From positions 31,095-95,094 of the forward strand of contig NZ_BBJR01000037.1 of assembly GCF_000739875.1 (NCBI RefSeq): a stretch of 64,000 bases of DNA, read 5' to 3'. The position numbers and the translations under genes were made by a program. Source of the DNA: Comamonas aquatica NBRC 14918 (lineage in GTDB: Bacteria > Pseudomonadota > Gammaproteobacteria > Burkholderiales > Burkholderiaceae_C). The stretch's first letter is position 1; each line of letters starts with the position of its first letter. A model generated the notes under the pieces. That model was given only the letters and a program-made list of their open reading frames with translations, searched no databases and was not told where the DNA came from. Positions 40,691 through 52,947 of the stretch are shown in pieces.

Positions 40691-41392
40691 TCAAAAATCG
40701 AACCACCTACCTGAATCACTTGGGCTAACCACGATGACTCTGTCCCACCCAGCTGGACGTGTGGCATAGGCCAAAAGTTGCTTTTTATCGCGTTCATTAA
40801 GCCCAAAGCCAATGTGATCAGTGAGCACCAACCACCACTCAGGGTATTTGCTTCTAACACGAGAAATTTTCACCAACTTCTCGCTAGCACAGTGTTCAAT
40901 GTTGGTAAGCATCTCTGCAACAACAAACCCTCCCGCCTGCAGATCGCTACTACCACCCATATGAAAGTAGTGTTCGAGTGACTCTGATGACCTAAACACA
41001 TCAACCTCAAAGTTCTCGTCTGTAAAGACTCTTCCACTACTACGTACAGACTGTGTTTTGAAGGATTTAAGCGCTGCGCGCAGTTTTGGTTCTATTTTTT
41101 TCCAAGGCTTTATTGGTCGACTAAATTGACAGAATAAAAACCAGCTTTCATCTGAGGCAGATCCGAACGAGTGCCCAAGTTTTTCTAGCCTTTGCCATAA
41201 AGATATGGAATCTTCTTCTAACCCACGTTTTCTGCTCCTCACACCGTAGTTCTGATTCAAACGACGAACCTCAATTGCAATTCGATCATCTACCAGGAAA
41301 TCTGGAGGTACATTTCCATCAGGCTCGTAAACAACGCTTTTGAAACCCATATTTTTTAGTAGTTCTTCGACGCAGGCTTCAGATGCATCCAT
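40691..41392 (-). CDS. Orphan protein with PD-(D/E)XK nuclease-like motif
   Basis: I do not recognise a named family. The 233-residue protein is encoded in DNA clearly less GC-rich than its neighbours, with abundant TTT, AAA and AAT codons. The N-terminal part has the order of a PD-(D/E)XK nuclease core: helix SEACVEELLKNMGF, strand VVYEP, then PPDFLVDDRIAIEVRRL with Asp31, Glu41 and Arg43 in place of the usual Lys. A second region (about 165-220) has KYPEWWLVLTDHIGFG and WDRVIVVSPS. No membrane segment or signal peptide is seen. ATG at 41392 is preceded by AGGAGGAG, a very strong ribosome-binding site, so the gene appears expressed. It lies alone between inverted copies of a repeat, which suggests horizontal gain; a defence or nuclease role is inference only. 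Confidence 0.7.
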   Translation of the reverse strand: MDASEACVEELLKNMGFKSVVYEPDGNVPPDFLVDDRIAIEVRRLNQNYGVRSRKRGLEEDSISLWQRLEKLGHSFGSASDESWFLFCQFSRPIKPWKKIEPKLRAALKSFKTQSVRSSGRVFTDENFEVDVFRSSESLEHYFHMGGSSDLQAGGFVVAEMLTNIEHCASEKLVKISRVRSKYPEWWLVLTDHIGFGLNERDKKQLLAYATRPAGWDRVIVVSPSDSGRWFDF

Positions 41393-41517
41393 GGATCTCC
41401 TCCTGAAAACACAAGGCGGTTTGGGCGATAAATTTTCAATTATTACCTTCACAGCACATTAGAGCCACTAATGTCCGCAAGCGTCGCGCCCACATATTGT
41501 TGAAGTCCCTCATATTT

Positions 41518-41745
41518 CCGGCGGCTGTTTGAACGGAGCGCTGCAGGCGCGCAGTGAGTTCTGCCGGACCAGCCGCCTGCAAGGCGCGCCTTTTCTTTCC
41601 CCGGTTTCTTTTGGCAAGACAAAAGAAATCGGGTCGCCGCCGGGCGACTCCCGGCCTCGGACATAAGTGCCACAACCAGCACAAGACAAAAAGAATAAAT
41701 CATAGCTGCCAGCGCTTGCTGCATAAGCGCTAGCGCCACCCAACA
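41518..41745. repeat. Inverted counterpart of the left repeat block
   Basis: CGGCTGTTTGAACGGAGCG and GCGCAGTGAGTTCTGC (41524-41563) are the reverse complement, with small differences, of 40286-40336. The hairpin at 41605-41628 and the GC-rich GGGTCGCCGCCGGGCGACTC block parallel the hairpin and GGCGGCGAC block at 40155-40199. The stretch ends with ATAGCTGCCAGCGCTTGCTG and CATAAGCGCTAGCGCCA at 41702-41738, the short palindromic repeat family. Confidence 0.72.
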
Positions 41746-41754
41746 CCCACAAAC

Positions 41755-41788
41755 AAAAAAGGCCGCCAGTCTTGCGACCAGCAGCCTT
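41755..41788 (-). terminator. Rho-independent terminator of dbpA
   Basis: Minus strand: GGCTGCTGGTC and GACTGGCGGCC arms (one mismatch) with GCAA loop, followed by six T. It lies 49 bases after the dbpA stop. Confidence 0.85.
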
Positions 41789-41836
41789 GGGCATCAGCAA
41801 CAGCTAGCAACTGCCAGCCGCACGCTGAAAAGATGT

Positions 41837-43246
<1,410 letters not shown>

Positions 43247-43305
43247 GGCCCGAATTATCCGGGGACGCACCCACCGGCCGTGCGGCGGGGCGCAATACCC
43301 CGGCG

Positions 43306-44262
43306 TCAGGCCCTGTGGCCGGTCTGGCGCTCCAGCACGGTGACGGCGCCTTGCGGCAGCAGCTCGATGTGCACCTGCACGCTGGGGATGGCGGCCATCA
43401 ACGCGGCCTCGGTGCGGTGGCGCCAGTCGGCGGCCTGGGCCAGGCTCCAGTCGCCGGGCAGGTGCAGGTGCAGGTCGATGAAGCTGTGGCCACCGGCCTG
43501 GCGCGTGCGCAGGCTGTCGAAGACCAGGGCCACGCCGGTCTGGGCCTGGGCGGCCTGCACCTGGGCGTGCAGCACGGTCTCGACCTGCAGCAGCTGTTCG
43601 GGGTCCATGGCCACGTCCATCAGGCCCTGGGCGGCACGCCAGACCAGCACGGCGCCGTGCCACAGGATGTTCAGCGCCACGACCACGCCGGCCAGCGGGT
43701 CCAGCCACCACCAGCCGCTGAGGTGGGCCAGCCCCAGGCCCAGCACCACGCCCACCGAGGTGTAGACATCGGTCATCAGGTGGCGGGCATCGCCTTCCAG
43801 CGCCATCGAGCGGTAGGTGCGGGCGCTGCGAAACATCAGCCAGGCCAGCGCGCCGTTGAGCACGGTGCTGGCCAGCGACAGGCCCAGGCCCCAGTCCAGG
43901 CGCTGCAGCGGCTGGGGGTCCAGCCAGCGGGCCACGCTGACCCAGATGATGGCCAGGCTGGCGCCAATCACCAGCAGCCCCTCGAAGCCGGCCGAGAAGT
44001 ACTCCGCCTTGTGGTGGCCATAGGGGTGGTCGTCGTCGGCCGGGCGCTGGGCGATGGTCACCATGGCCAGCGCGAAGGTGGCGCCGGCCAGGTTGACGAA
44101 GGATTCCAGCGCATCGGACAGCAGGCCCACCGAGCCGGTCAGCAGCCAGGCCAGCATCTTCAGCACGATGGTGACCACGGCCACGGCGATGGAGATGGAG
44201 ATGCGCAACAGGCTGTGCGGCCTCATCCAGTCCGAAGTGCGTGCGGGTGTCTGCTCTGCCAT
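43306..44262 (-). CDS. Cation diffusion facilitator (FieF-like metal exporter)
   Basis: 318-residue CDF-family antiporter exporting Zn2+, Fe2+ or similar. Six helices; metal-site motifs are LLSDALESFVNLAG in helix 2 and HLMTDVYTSVGVVLG (HxxxD) in helix 5. DDDHPYGHHKAEYFSAGFEG in the helix 2-3 loop is diagnostic. The C-terminal cytoplasmic domain has HSFIDLHLHLPGDWSL. The C-terminal Ala ends at 43306 close to dbpA's start; the two are co-oriented but separated by 59 bases. Metal specificity is not certain. Confidence 0.9.
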   Translation of the reverse strand: MAEQTPARTSDWMRPHSLLRISISIAVAVVTIVLKMLAWLLTGSVGLLSDALESFVNLAGATFALAMVTIAQRPADDDHPYGHHKAEYFSAGFEGLLVIGASLAIIWVSVARWLDPQPLQRLDWGLGLSLASTVLNGALAWLMFRSARTYRSMALEGDARHLMTDVYTSVGVVLGLGLAHLSGWWWLDPLAGVVVALNILWHGAVLVWRAAQGLMDVAMDPEQLLQVETVLHAQVQAAQAQTGVALVFDSLRTRQAGGHSFIDLHLHLPGDWSLAQAADWRHRTEAALMAAIPSVQVHIELLPQGAVTVLERQTGHRA

Positions 44263-44302
44263 GTCAGCCTCTGTAATTGAGAATGATTTTGGCTCTCAGC
44301 CC

Positions 44303-44340
44303 TTATATATCAAGCGCTGACAGCTATCGTTTTTTTCAAC
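44303..44340. repeat. Short repeat-family copy between the CDF and AraC genes
   Basis: ATATCAAGCGCTGACAGCTA followed by TCGTTTTTTTCAA matches, in inverted orientation, one half of the AGCTGTCAGCGCTTG family. Confidence 0.55.
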
Positions 44341-44379
44341 ACTGCCTGCAGTGTGGCACAAAACGCCCGCCGGCGTGGT

Positions 44380-45423
44380 TCAGCGTCCGCGCTGGGCCTG
44401 GCGGTAGGCACCCGGGGCCTGCCCGGTCCACTGGTGGAAGGCGCGGATGAAGCTTTTCTCGCCCGCAAAGCCGCAGGCCTGGGCAACGCGCTTGAGGGGG
44501 GTGTCGGTGCGCTGCAGCAGGTGCAGGGCGCGGTCGCGGCGCACCGCGTCCTTGAGCGCCTGCAGGCTGGTGCCGTGCGCCTGCAACTGCCGGTGCAGGC
44601 TGCGCGGCGCCAGGTGCAGCTCGGCGCACAGCGTGGCCGCCGTGTGGCTGCACTGCGGGTGGGCGGCCAGGGCCTGGCGCACGCGCTGCACCAGGGGCTG
44701 GGCCGGCTTGTAGGGGCGCACCTGCAGCGGCAGGGCGCGCTGCAGCATGGTGTTGAGCGCGGCCTCGTCGCGCACCAGGGGCAGCTGCAGCCAGTGGGCG
44801 TCCAGCTCCAGGCTGGCAGCGGCGGCGCCAAAGCGCACCGGCGCGTCGAACAGCCGGCCATAGACCGCCTGGTGGGCGGGCGCCGGGAAGGGAAAACTGG
44901 CCTGGCGCAGCGGCAGGCGCGTGTCCACCAGCCAGCTGGCAAAACCGTGCAGGTTGCGCAGCACGGACAGCAGGCAGAACTCCTGCATCGCGCCCAGGTC
45001 GCGCCGCGCCTGCACGCGGATGGTGGCCAGCGGGCCGTCGACCTGCAGCGCCAGCGCCAGGTCGTCCGTCAGCAGGCCGTGGTGGCGGCACCAGCGCGCC
45101 ACGGCCAGCCCCAGCGAGGGGCTGCTGATGCTGGCGCGCGCCAGCAAGCCGTAGCTGCCCCAGGGCAGGCGGCGCTGGAACCAGCCCAGGCCCTCGTCGT
45201 CCAGCTCGCGCATGGCGTGGGCGCACAGCAGCTCCATCTGCAAGGCGGTGATGCGGGCCTGGTCATCGGCCAGCAGCGCTGGCGCAATTTGCGCCTGCTG
45301 CAAGGCCAACCCCACCTCCATCCCACGCTGCGCATAGGCCTGTGCCACGCAGCGTACAAAGGCGATCGGTGTGAAAGCGGGGTGCTGGCCGGCGGCGGCC
45401 GGCACCAGGGCGGGGGTGGTCAT
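44380..45423 (-). CDS. AraC-family transcriptional regulator
   Basis: 347-residue regulator. The N-terminal 200 residues belong to the Arabinose_bd/OruR-like ligand domain (LLCAHAMRELDDEGLGW and LARASISSPSLGLAVARWCRHH). The C-terminal AraC HTH pair spans about 240-345: SHTAATLCAELHLAPRSLHRQL and PLKRVAQACGFAGEKSFIRAFHQWTGQAPGAYR. The effector and targets are unknown. It lies 150 bases downstream of the antiporter on the same strand and no target promoter with clear direct repeats could be assigned. Confidence 0.9.
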   Translation of the reverse strand: MTTPALVPAAAGQHPAFTPIAFVRCVAQAYAQRGMEVGLALQQAQIAPALLADDQARITALQMELLCAHAMRELDDEGLGWFQRRLPWGSYGLLARASISSPSLGLAVARWCRHHGLLTDDLALALQVDGPLATIRVQARRDLGAMQEFCLLSVLRNLHGFASWLVDTRLPLRQASFPFPAPAHQAVYGRLFDAPVRFGAAAASLELDAHWLQLPLVRDEAALNTMLQRALPLQVRPYKPAQPLVQRVRQALAAHPQCSHTAATLCAELHLAPRSLHRQLQAHGTSLQALKDAVRRDRALHLLQRTDTPLKRVAQACGFAGEKSFIRAFHQWTGQAPGAYRQAQRGR

Positions 45424-45574
45424 ATGGCCATTATTGCAACCTCCGTGACCACATCTGTATCGTGATTCGCCCTAGGCTTGCAGCATGCCCTGCCGGGCCG
45501 CACGCCGCGCCCGGCCCCACCCGACGGAGACGTTCACGCCCATGCGCCACCGCCCCCCTGCCCTGCCCGCCGCC

Positions 45575-47299
45575 TCAGGCGGTGGTCTTGCCCGGCTTCA
45601 GGCCTGCGGCGCGGCAGGCCACGGCCAGGCGTTTGCGCAGCGACACCTCGGCCATGTCCAGTTCACTGACCATGGCGCGCAGGGCTTCGTCGTTGATGCG
45701 GTGCGCCTGCCGTTCGGCGTACAGGGCGTCGCGCTCCACCTGGATGCAGCGCACGCGCAGCTCCATTTCCTTGACCAGGCGCTGGCGGCGCTCGTGCACC
45801 ATCTCGGGGGTGTCGCGCTGCGCCTCGGTGGACGTGGCCACGCCCGAGCTGTCGTCCAGCAGGTGGATGCGGTTGCGGTATTCCTGCGTGATGCGGCCCA
45901 CCACCTCCTGGTACTGGGCCACCCACTGCTCGTCGTGCTGCTGCATGTCCTCTTCGGTCAGCGTCAGGCTGGCGATCGCCGCCTTGCAGGCCACGGTGCG
46001 CGCGACACGTTCCTCCAGCTGGGCTTCCGTGTCCTCGTGCGGCGGCATGCGGCGCAGGATCAGCGGCAGGGCGATGGCGCCCAGCACCAGGGTGAACAGG
46101 ATCACGCCAGTGGCCAGGAAGATCAGCAGGTCGCGCTCGGGAAACGGGCGCCCGTTGTGCAGGTGCACGGGAATGGACAGCGCCGCCGCCAGGGTGACGG
46201 CGCCGCGGATGCCGGCCATGGTGGTCGCCAGGTTCAGCAGGTGCGAGGGCTTTTCGGCCATCTTGCCTTCGCGGTGGGCCTTGCGCAGCGCGCCGTGCAC
46301 GCCCAGCGTGATCCACGCCCAGCGCACCAGCAGCAGCGCGATCGAGATCACGGCCACATAGCCCACCAGCTTCCAGCCTTCGTGGCCGGCATCCATCAGC
46401 GTGACGCCGATGATGGACGGCAACTGCAGACCCAGCAGCAGGAAGATGGCGCCGTTGAAGGCGGCTTCCACCATGTTCCAGGTGCCTTCGGTCTGCAAGC
46501 GCTCCGAGATGAAATTGCTGCGGTCCAGGTCGGCGAAATTGGTGGCCACGCCGGCGGCCACGGCCGCCAGGATGCCGGACACGCCGATCTTTTCACCCAC
46601 GATATAGGCCGCAAACGGCAGCAGCACCAGCAGCAGCACCATCTGCGTGGCGGCCACGTCGCCCACGCGGCGCGTGATGGCATCGCGCGCATAGCTGAAG
46701 CCCCAGCCCAGCAGCGCTCCGATGCCCAGGCCGCCCACGGCCATCCAGGTGAAGTCCTTGGCGACATTGCTCCACGAGAACACGCCGGTCAACGTGGCCA
46801 GTACGGCGAACTTGACAGCCACCAGGCCCGAGGCGTCGTTCAGCAGCGACTCGCCCTCCAGCATGTGCATGGTCTTGTGCGGCATGCCCAGGTTGCGCGT
46901 GATGGCCGAGACGGCCACCGCGTCGGTGGGCGAGACCACGGCCGCCAGGGCGAAGGCCACGGTCAGCGGCATGGCCGGAATCATCCAGTGGATCAGGTAG
47001 CCCAGGCCCAGCACGGTGATCAGCACCAGGCCGAAGGCCAGCAGCAGGATGGGGCGCGCCAGGGCAAAGAATTCGCGTTTGGGGATGCGCCAGCCGTCGG
47101 CAAACAGCAGCGGCGGGATGAACAGCAGCAGAAACAGTTCCGGGTCGAAGGCGATGTGCAGGCCGCGCTGGGGCCAGGCAATCAGGGCACCCAGGGCGAT
47201 CTGGATCAGGGGCAGCGGAATGGCGCGAACGTAACGGGCCGCGATGCCGGTCAGCGCCCCCAACATCAGCACCAGCAGGACGGTTTCAACGGTGTGCAT
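45575..47299 (-). CDS. Na+/H+ (monovalent cation/proton) antiporter, CPA1/NhaP-YjcE type
   Basis: 574-residue inner-membrane antiporter. Twelve or so helices span residues 1-400. Ion-binding motifs are FALAAVVSPTDAVAVSAI and EGESLLNDASGLVAVKFA with the conserved Asp, and TMAGIRGAVTLAAALSIP in the helix-10 region. The cytoplasmic C-terminal 150 residues are charged and helical (ERVARTVACKAAIASLTLTEEDM), probably a regulatory coiled coil. The ATG at 47299 places the first helix next to the N-terminus; it is divergent from liuB. Confidence 0.9.
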   Translation of the reverse strand: MHTVETVLLVLMLGALTGIAARYVRAIPLPLIQIALGALIAWPQRGLHIAFDPELFLLLFIPPLLFADGWRIPKREFFALARPILLLAFGLVLITVLGLGYLIHWMIPAMPLTVAFALAAVVSPTDAVAVSAITRNLGMPHKTMHMLEGESLLNDASGLVAVKFAVLATLTGVFSWSNVAKDFTWMAVGGLGIGALLGWGFSYARDAITRRVGDVAATQMVLLLVLLPFAAYIVGEKIGVSGILAAVAAGVATNFADLDRSNFISERLQTEGTWNMVEAAFNGAIFLLLGLQLPSIIGVTLMDAGHEGWKLVGYVAVISIALLLVRWAWITLGVHGALRKAHREGKMAEKPSHLLNLATTMAGIRGAVTLAAALSIPVHLHNGRPFPERDLLIFLATGVILFTLVLGAIALPLILRRMPPHEDTEAQLEERVARTVACKAAIASLTLTEEDMQQHDEQWVAQYQEVVGRITQEYRNRIHLLDDSSGVATSTEAQRDTPEMVHERRQRLVKEMELRVRCIQVERDALYAERQAHRINDEALRAMVSELDMAEVSLRKRLAVACRAAGLKPGKTTA

Positions 47300-47366
47300 G
47301 CGGCATTGTCTGGTGTCGCTGGCGCGCTTCCGTCGCAAACGATCACAAAAACCCTGAATCAACATC

Positions 47367-47386
47367 GGGATAACCCTAGGGATACC
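47367..47386. promoter_or_regulatory. GGGATA direct repeat upstream of liuB
   Basis: GGGATAACCCTAGGGATACC contains two GGGATA(A)CC units 12 bases apart around a CCCTAGGG palindrome. It lies just before the ribosome-binding site AAGGAGA of liuB. It may be an operator; no LiuR-like ACGT palindrome exists in this promoter. Confidence 0.35.
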
Positions 47387-47397
47387 AAGGAGACAAC

Positions 47398-49005
47398 ATG
47401 GGCGTTCTAAACAGCCAACTCAACCCGCGCTCGGCCGACTTCCAGGCCAATGCGCGCGCGATGCAGACCCTGGTCGATGACTTGCGCGCACGTTGTGAGC
47501 AGATCGCCCAGGGCGGCGGCGAGGCCGCGCGCGCCAAGCATGTGGCACGCGGCAAGCTGCTGCCGCGCGATCGCGTGCAGATGCTGCTGGACCCCGGCAC
47601 GCCGTTCCTGGAAGTGGCGCCCCTGGCGGCACTCAACATGTACCACAACGACGCGCCGGGCGCGGGCCTGATCGCCGGCATCGGCCGCGTCAGCGGCGTG
47701 GACTGCATGATCGTGTGCAACGACGCCACGGTGAAGGGCGGCACCTACTACCCGATGACGGTGAAGAAGCACCTGCGTGCCCAGGAGATCGCCCAGCAGA
47801 ACCGCCTGCCCTGCATCTACCTGGTGGACTCGGGCGGTGCCAACCTGCCCAACCAGGACGACGTCTTCCCCGACCGCGACCACTTCGGCCGCATCTTCTA
47901 CAACCAGGCCAACCTCAGCGCCCAGGGCATTGCGCAGATCGCCGTGGTCATGGGCAGCTGCACCGCCGGTGGTGCCTATGTGCCGGCCATGAGCGACGAG
48001 TCCATCATCGTCAAAAACCAAGGCACCATCTTCCTGGGCGGCCCGCCGCTGGTAAAGGCGGCCACGGGCGAGGTGGTCAGCGCCGAGGACCTGGGCGGCG
48101 GCGACGTGCACACGCGCCTGTCCGGCGTGGCCGACCACCTGGCCGACAACGACCTGCACGCCCTGGCCCTGGCGCGCACGGCGGTGAAGAATTTGAATAA
48201 AAACAAGCCTGCAGCGCCCGCCGATGCTGCGCCAGCAGCTCCGCTTTTTGATGCGCAAGAGCTGTATGGCGTGATCCCGACCGACACGCGCAAGCCGTTT
48301 GACGTGCGCGAGATCATTGCCCGCATCGTCGATGGCAGCGTGTTCGACGAGTTCAAGGCGCGCTTTGGCAGCACCCTGGTCTGCGGCTTTGCGCGCATCG
48401 AAGGCATGCAGGTGGGCATCATCGCCAACAACGGCATCCTGTTCAGCGAATCGGCCGTCAAGGGTGCGCACTTCATTGAGCTGTGCTGCCAGCGCAAGGT
48501 GCCCCTGGTGTTCCTGCAGAACATCACCGGCTTCATGGTCGGGCGCAAGTACGAGAACGAAGGCATTGCGCGCCACGGCGCCAAGCTGGTCACGGCCGTG
48601 GCCACGGCGGCGGTGCCCAAGTTCACCATCATCATCGGCGGCAGCTTTGGTGCCGGCAACTACGGCATGTGCGGCCGCGCCTTCAGCCCGCGCTTTTTGT
48701 GGATGTGGCCGAACGCGCGCATCAGCGTGATGGGCGGCGAGCAGGCCGCCAGCGTGCTGGCCACGGTCAAGCGCGACGGCATCGAGGCCCGCGGCGGCCA
48801 GTGGAGCGCCGAGGAGGAGAACGCCTTCAAGACCCCGATCCGCGAGCAGTACGAAGTCCAGGGCCACCCCTACTATGCCAGCGCCCGCCTGTGGGACGAC
48901 GGCGTGATCGACCCCGCCGACACGCGCCGCGTGCTGGCCCTGGGCCTGTCCGCCAGCCGCAATGCGCCGATGGAGGACACCAAGTTCGGTGTCTTCCGCA
49001 TGTAA
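47398..49005 (+). CDS. liuB: Methylcrotonyl-CoA carboxylase, carboxyltransferase (beta) subunit
   Basis: Transfers carboxyl from biotin to 3-methylcrotonyl-CoA, making 3-methylglutaconyl-CoA in leucine degradation. 535 residues; N- and C-terminal carboxyltransferase domains with [52 protein letters not shown] and [19 protein letters not shown] and MVGRKYE are typical of MCC rather than propionyl- or acetyl-CoA carboxylases. An Ala/Pro linker at about 264-282 ([16 protein letters not shown]) looks like an insertion. First gene of a plus-strand series with liuC, a DUF4126 gene and liuD; AAGGAGA precedes the ATG. Confidence 0.95.
   Translation: MGVLNSQLNPRSADFQANARAMQTLVDDLRARCEQIAQGGGEAARAKHVARGKLLPRDRVQMLLDPGTPFLEVAPLAALNMYHNDAPGAGLIAGIGRVSGVDCMIVCNDATVKGGTYYPMTVKKHLRAQEIAQQNRLPCIYLVDSGGANLPNQDDVFPDRDHFGRIFYNQANLSAQGIAQIAVVMGSCTAGGAYVPAMSDESIIVKNQGTIFLGGPPLVKAATGEVVSAEDLGGGDVHTRLSGVADHLADNDLHALALARTAVKNLNKNKPAAPADAAPAAPLFDAQELYGVIPTDTRKPFDVREIIARIVDGSVFDEFKARFGSTLVCGFARIEGMQVGIIANNGILFSESAVKGAHFIELCCQRKVPLVFLQNITGFMVGRKYENEGIARHGAKLVTAVATAAVPKFTIIIGGSFGAGNYGMCGRAFSPRFLWMWPNARISVMGGEQAASVLATVKRDGIEARGGQWSAEEENAFKTPIREQYEVQGHPYYASARLWDDGVIDPADTRRVLALGLSASRNAPMEDTKFGVFRM
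48190..48250 (+). repeat. Repeat-like stretch inside liuB encoding an Ala/Pro linker
   Basis: GCCTGCAGCGCCCGCCGATG and CTGCGCCAGCAGCTCCGCTT resemble the two halves of the intergenic AGCTG-CAGCGC...GCGCCAGCAG family. The stretch encodes the linker [16 protein letters not shown] between the two carboxyltransferase domains. Confidence 0.42.
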
Positions 49006-49035
49006 TGGACCGATGACCCAGCCAGGAGCACGCCC

Positions 49036-49818
49036 ATGACCCGTCCCGTCACCCTGACCACCAACGCCGGTGTGGCCACCATCACGCTGAGCCAGCCGGA
49101 GATCCGCAACGCCTTCAGCGACGAGGTGATCGCCGAGATCACCGCCGCCTTCGAGGCCGTGGCCCAGCACGCCGCCGTGCGTGCCGTGGTGCTGGCCGCC
49201 GAGGGCCCGGCCTTTTGCGCCGGCGCCAACCTGAACTGGATGCGCCGCATGGCCGACTACAGCCGCGAGGAGAACCTGGTCGATGCCGGCAAGCTGGCGC
49301 AGATGCTGCGCACCATCTACACCTGCCCGCACCCCACCATCGCCCGCGTGCAGGGCGATGTCTACGCCGGCGGCCTGGGCCTGGTGGCGGCCTGCGACAT
49401 GGCCGTCAGCGTGGACAGCGCCCACTTCTGCCTCAGCGAGGTCAAGATCGGCCTGATCCCCGCCACCATCGCCCCCTACGTGCTGCGCGCCATGGGCGCC
49501 CGCGCCGGGCAGCGCTACTTCCTGACCGGCGAGCGCTTTGACGCCGCCGAGGCTCTGCGCATCGGCTTCGTGCACCAGGTGGTCGTCCCCGAGGCGCTGG
49601 ACGACGCCGTGGACGGCCTGCTCAAGCACCTGCTGCAGGCCAGCCCGGCCGCCGTGCGCGCCTGCAAGCGGCTGGTGCAGGACACGGCGGGCCACGCCAT
49701 TGACGAGGCCCTGATCGCCCGCACCGTGGAAGGCATTGCCGAGATCCGCGCCAGCGCCGAGGGCAAGGAAGGTGTGCAGGCCTTCCTGGCCAAGCGCAAG
49801 CCGGCCTGGCTGTCCTGA
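49036..49818 (+). CDS. liuC: Methylglutaconyl-CoA hydratase (enoyl-CoA hydratase family)
   Basis: Hydrates 3-methylglutaconyl-CoA to HMG-CoA. 260 residues of the crotonase fold: FCAGANLNWMRRMADYS forms the oxyanion/CoA pocket, VQGDVYAGGLGLVAACDMAVS holds the second glycine of the oxyanion hole, and LSEVKIGLIPATIAPYVLRAMG contains the catalytic Glu. ATIAPYV is characteristic of AUH/LiuC-type hydratases. It lies 30 bases after liuB and is probably in the same operon. Confidence 0.92.
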   Translation: MTRPVTLTTNAGVATITLSQPEIRNAFSDEVIAEITAAFEAVAQHAAVRAVVLAAEGPAFCAGANLNWMRRMADYSREENLVDAGKLAQMLRTIYTCPHPTIARVQGDVYAGGLGLVAACDMAVSVDSAHFCLSEVKIGLIPATIAPYVLRAMGARAGQRYFLTGERFDAAEALRIGFVHQVVVPEALDDAVDGLLKHLLQASPAAVRACKRLVQDTAGHAIDEALIARTVEGIAEIRASAEGKEGVQAFLAKRKPAWLS

Positions 49819-49846
49819 GCCCCACCGCACGCCACGCTGAACGCCC

Positions 49847-50617
49847 ATGAACGACCTCTGGAACACCCTGCTGCAGTGGCTGCACCGCGTGGGCCTGCAC
49901 CCCGACCGCACGGCGGTGGAGCAGGCCGGCGGGGCCGTGCTGGACAGCGCCAGCGCCGCAGCGGCCGAGGTGGGCCAGGCCGTCGGCAGCATGGACATGG
50001 CCAGCCTGCTGGCCCTGGCGGCGGCCCTGGGCTGGGCCAGCGGCTTTCGGCTGTACCTGGTGGTGTTCCTGGTGGGCCTGCTGGGGGCCACCGGCGCCCT
50101 GGTGCTGCCCGGCAGCCTGCAGGTGCTGGCGCACCCGGCCCTGCTGTTCGCCAGCGGCGGGCTGCTGTACGTGGAGTTTTTCGCCGACAAGATCCCCGGC
50201 GTGGACTCGCTGTGGGACCTGCTGCAAAGCGTGCTGCGCGTGCCCGCCGGCGCGGCCCTGGCGGCCGGTGTGTTCGGCGCCGACCACGCCACCATGGCCC
50301 TGGCCGCAGCGCTGATGGGCGGCACGCTGGCCGCCACCAGCCAGGCCGCCAAGACCACCACGCGCGCCGTGATCAACACCAGCCCCGAACCCTTCAGCAA
50401 CCTGGGCGCCAGCCTGGCCGAGGACACGGCCGCCGTGGGCGCCGTCTGGCTGGCACTGGCCCACCCGGCCGTGTTCGCCGCGGTGCTGGCGGTCACGGTG
50501 GTGCTGATGTGGCTCGTCACCTGGATGCTGTGGCGCTTTCTCAAAACCGCCCTGCGCAAGCTCAGAGGCTGGATGGGGGCGACCGAACCCGCACCACCGC
50601 AATTGCCAAAAACATAG
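49847..50617 (+). CDS. DUF4126-family membrane protein inside the liu operon
   Basis: 256-residue protein. After a hydrophilic N-terminus (about 1-55) come five or six helices; the DUF4126 hallmark includes ASGFRLYLVVFLVGLLG near 63 and VEFFADKIPGVDSLWDLLQS near 105. LMGGTLAATSQAAKTTTRAVINTSPEPFSN is the other conserved segment. No function is known. Spacing of 28 bases after liuC and 59 bases before liuD makes co-transcription with leucine-degradation genes probable, though a role in that pathway is not implied. Confidence 0.84.
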   Translation: MNDLWNTLLQWLHRVGLHPDRTAVEQAGGAVLDSASAAAAEVGQAVGSMDMASLLALAAALGWASGFRLYLVVFLVGLLGATGALVLPGSLQVLAHPALLFASGGLLYVEFFADKIPGVDSLWDLLQSVLRVPAGAALAAGVFGADHATMALAAALMGGTLAATSQAAKTTTRAVINTSPEPFSNLGASLAEDTAAVGAVWLALAHPAVFAAVLAVTVVLMWLVTWMLWRFLKTALRKLRGWMGATEPAPPQLPKT

Positions 50618-50655
50618 CTGCTAACGTTTACCCAATAAGCGCTAGAGCCTCAAAA
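50606..50655. repeat. AGCGCT-family repeat between DUF4126 gene and liuD
   Basis: AACATAGCTGCTAACGTTTA and CCAATAAGCGCTAGAGCC, a diverged copy of the short palindromic repeat; its 5' edge supplies the last codons of the DUF4126 gene (LPKT stop). Confidence 0.6.
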
Positions 50656-50676
50656 CACTTCAAACGGAGACAAGGC

Positions 50677-52686
<2,010 letters not shown>

Positions 52687-52947
52687 ACGCGCGCCGGCCG
52701 CAAACGGCCGGTGGGCGGGGGTGGGGGTGGGGCGGGGCCACCGCCCTGCCGGCTGCGTTCCGCGCCCCCCCTCCGCAGGCCCCGTTCGGTTGCACGCAAA
52801 CCCATAGCTGCCCGCGCAGGATGTACGCCATCTTCCAATGAGAAAGCCTACGAATTGCTTGCACTACTTGCGCTAGCAGCTCCTTTTTTGAAAGTAGCTC
52901 TGTCCCCGTGACAGACAGGCCATCGCCCACCCTGTAACCTTGCCGCC
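52687..52947. other. Gene-free gap between liuD and ghrA
   Basis: Begins with the strong hairpin CCGGCCG-CAAA-CGGCCGG (52694-52711) without a T tract, then a G-rich run. From 52800 to 52895 lies a longer, degenerate member of the AGCTG...GCGCTAGCAGCT repeat family (CCATAGCTGCCCGCGCAGG, TTGCGCTAGCAGCTCCTTTT). No gene is supported. Confidence 0.6.

Larger units (their letters stand above)
41393..41836. other. Gene-free stretch right of the orphan gene
   Basis: 444 bases. It holds the orphan gene's promoter region (41393-41510), the inverted repeat copy (41518-41745) and the dbpA terminator (41755-41788). No further coding region is supported. Confidence 0.6.

Noticed and set aside
44265..44283. 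Fur-like box (AATTGAGAATGATTTTG) before the CDF exporter
   Set aside because: By eye only about 12 of 19 positions agree with the palindromic consensus and the right half is poor. It is suggestive because FieF exports iron, but not strong enough to annotate.
47407..50559. 1050-codon open frame opposite liuB, liuC and the DUF4126 gene
   Set aside because: Antisense to clear enzymes, composition typical of high-GC complementary frames, no domain recognised.
52694..52711. CCGGCCG-CAAA-CGGCCGG hairpin as the liuD terminator
   Set aside because: Strong stem but followed by a G-rich rather than T-rich run; not a standard rho-independent terminator.
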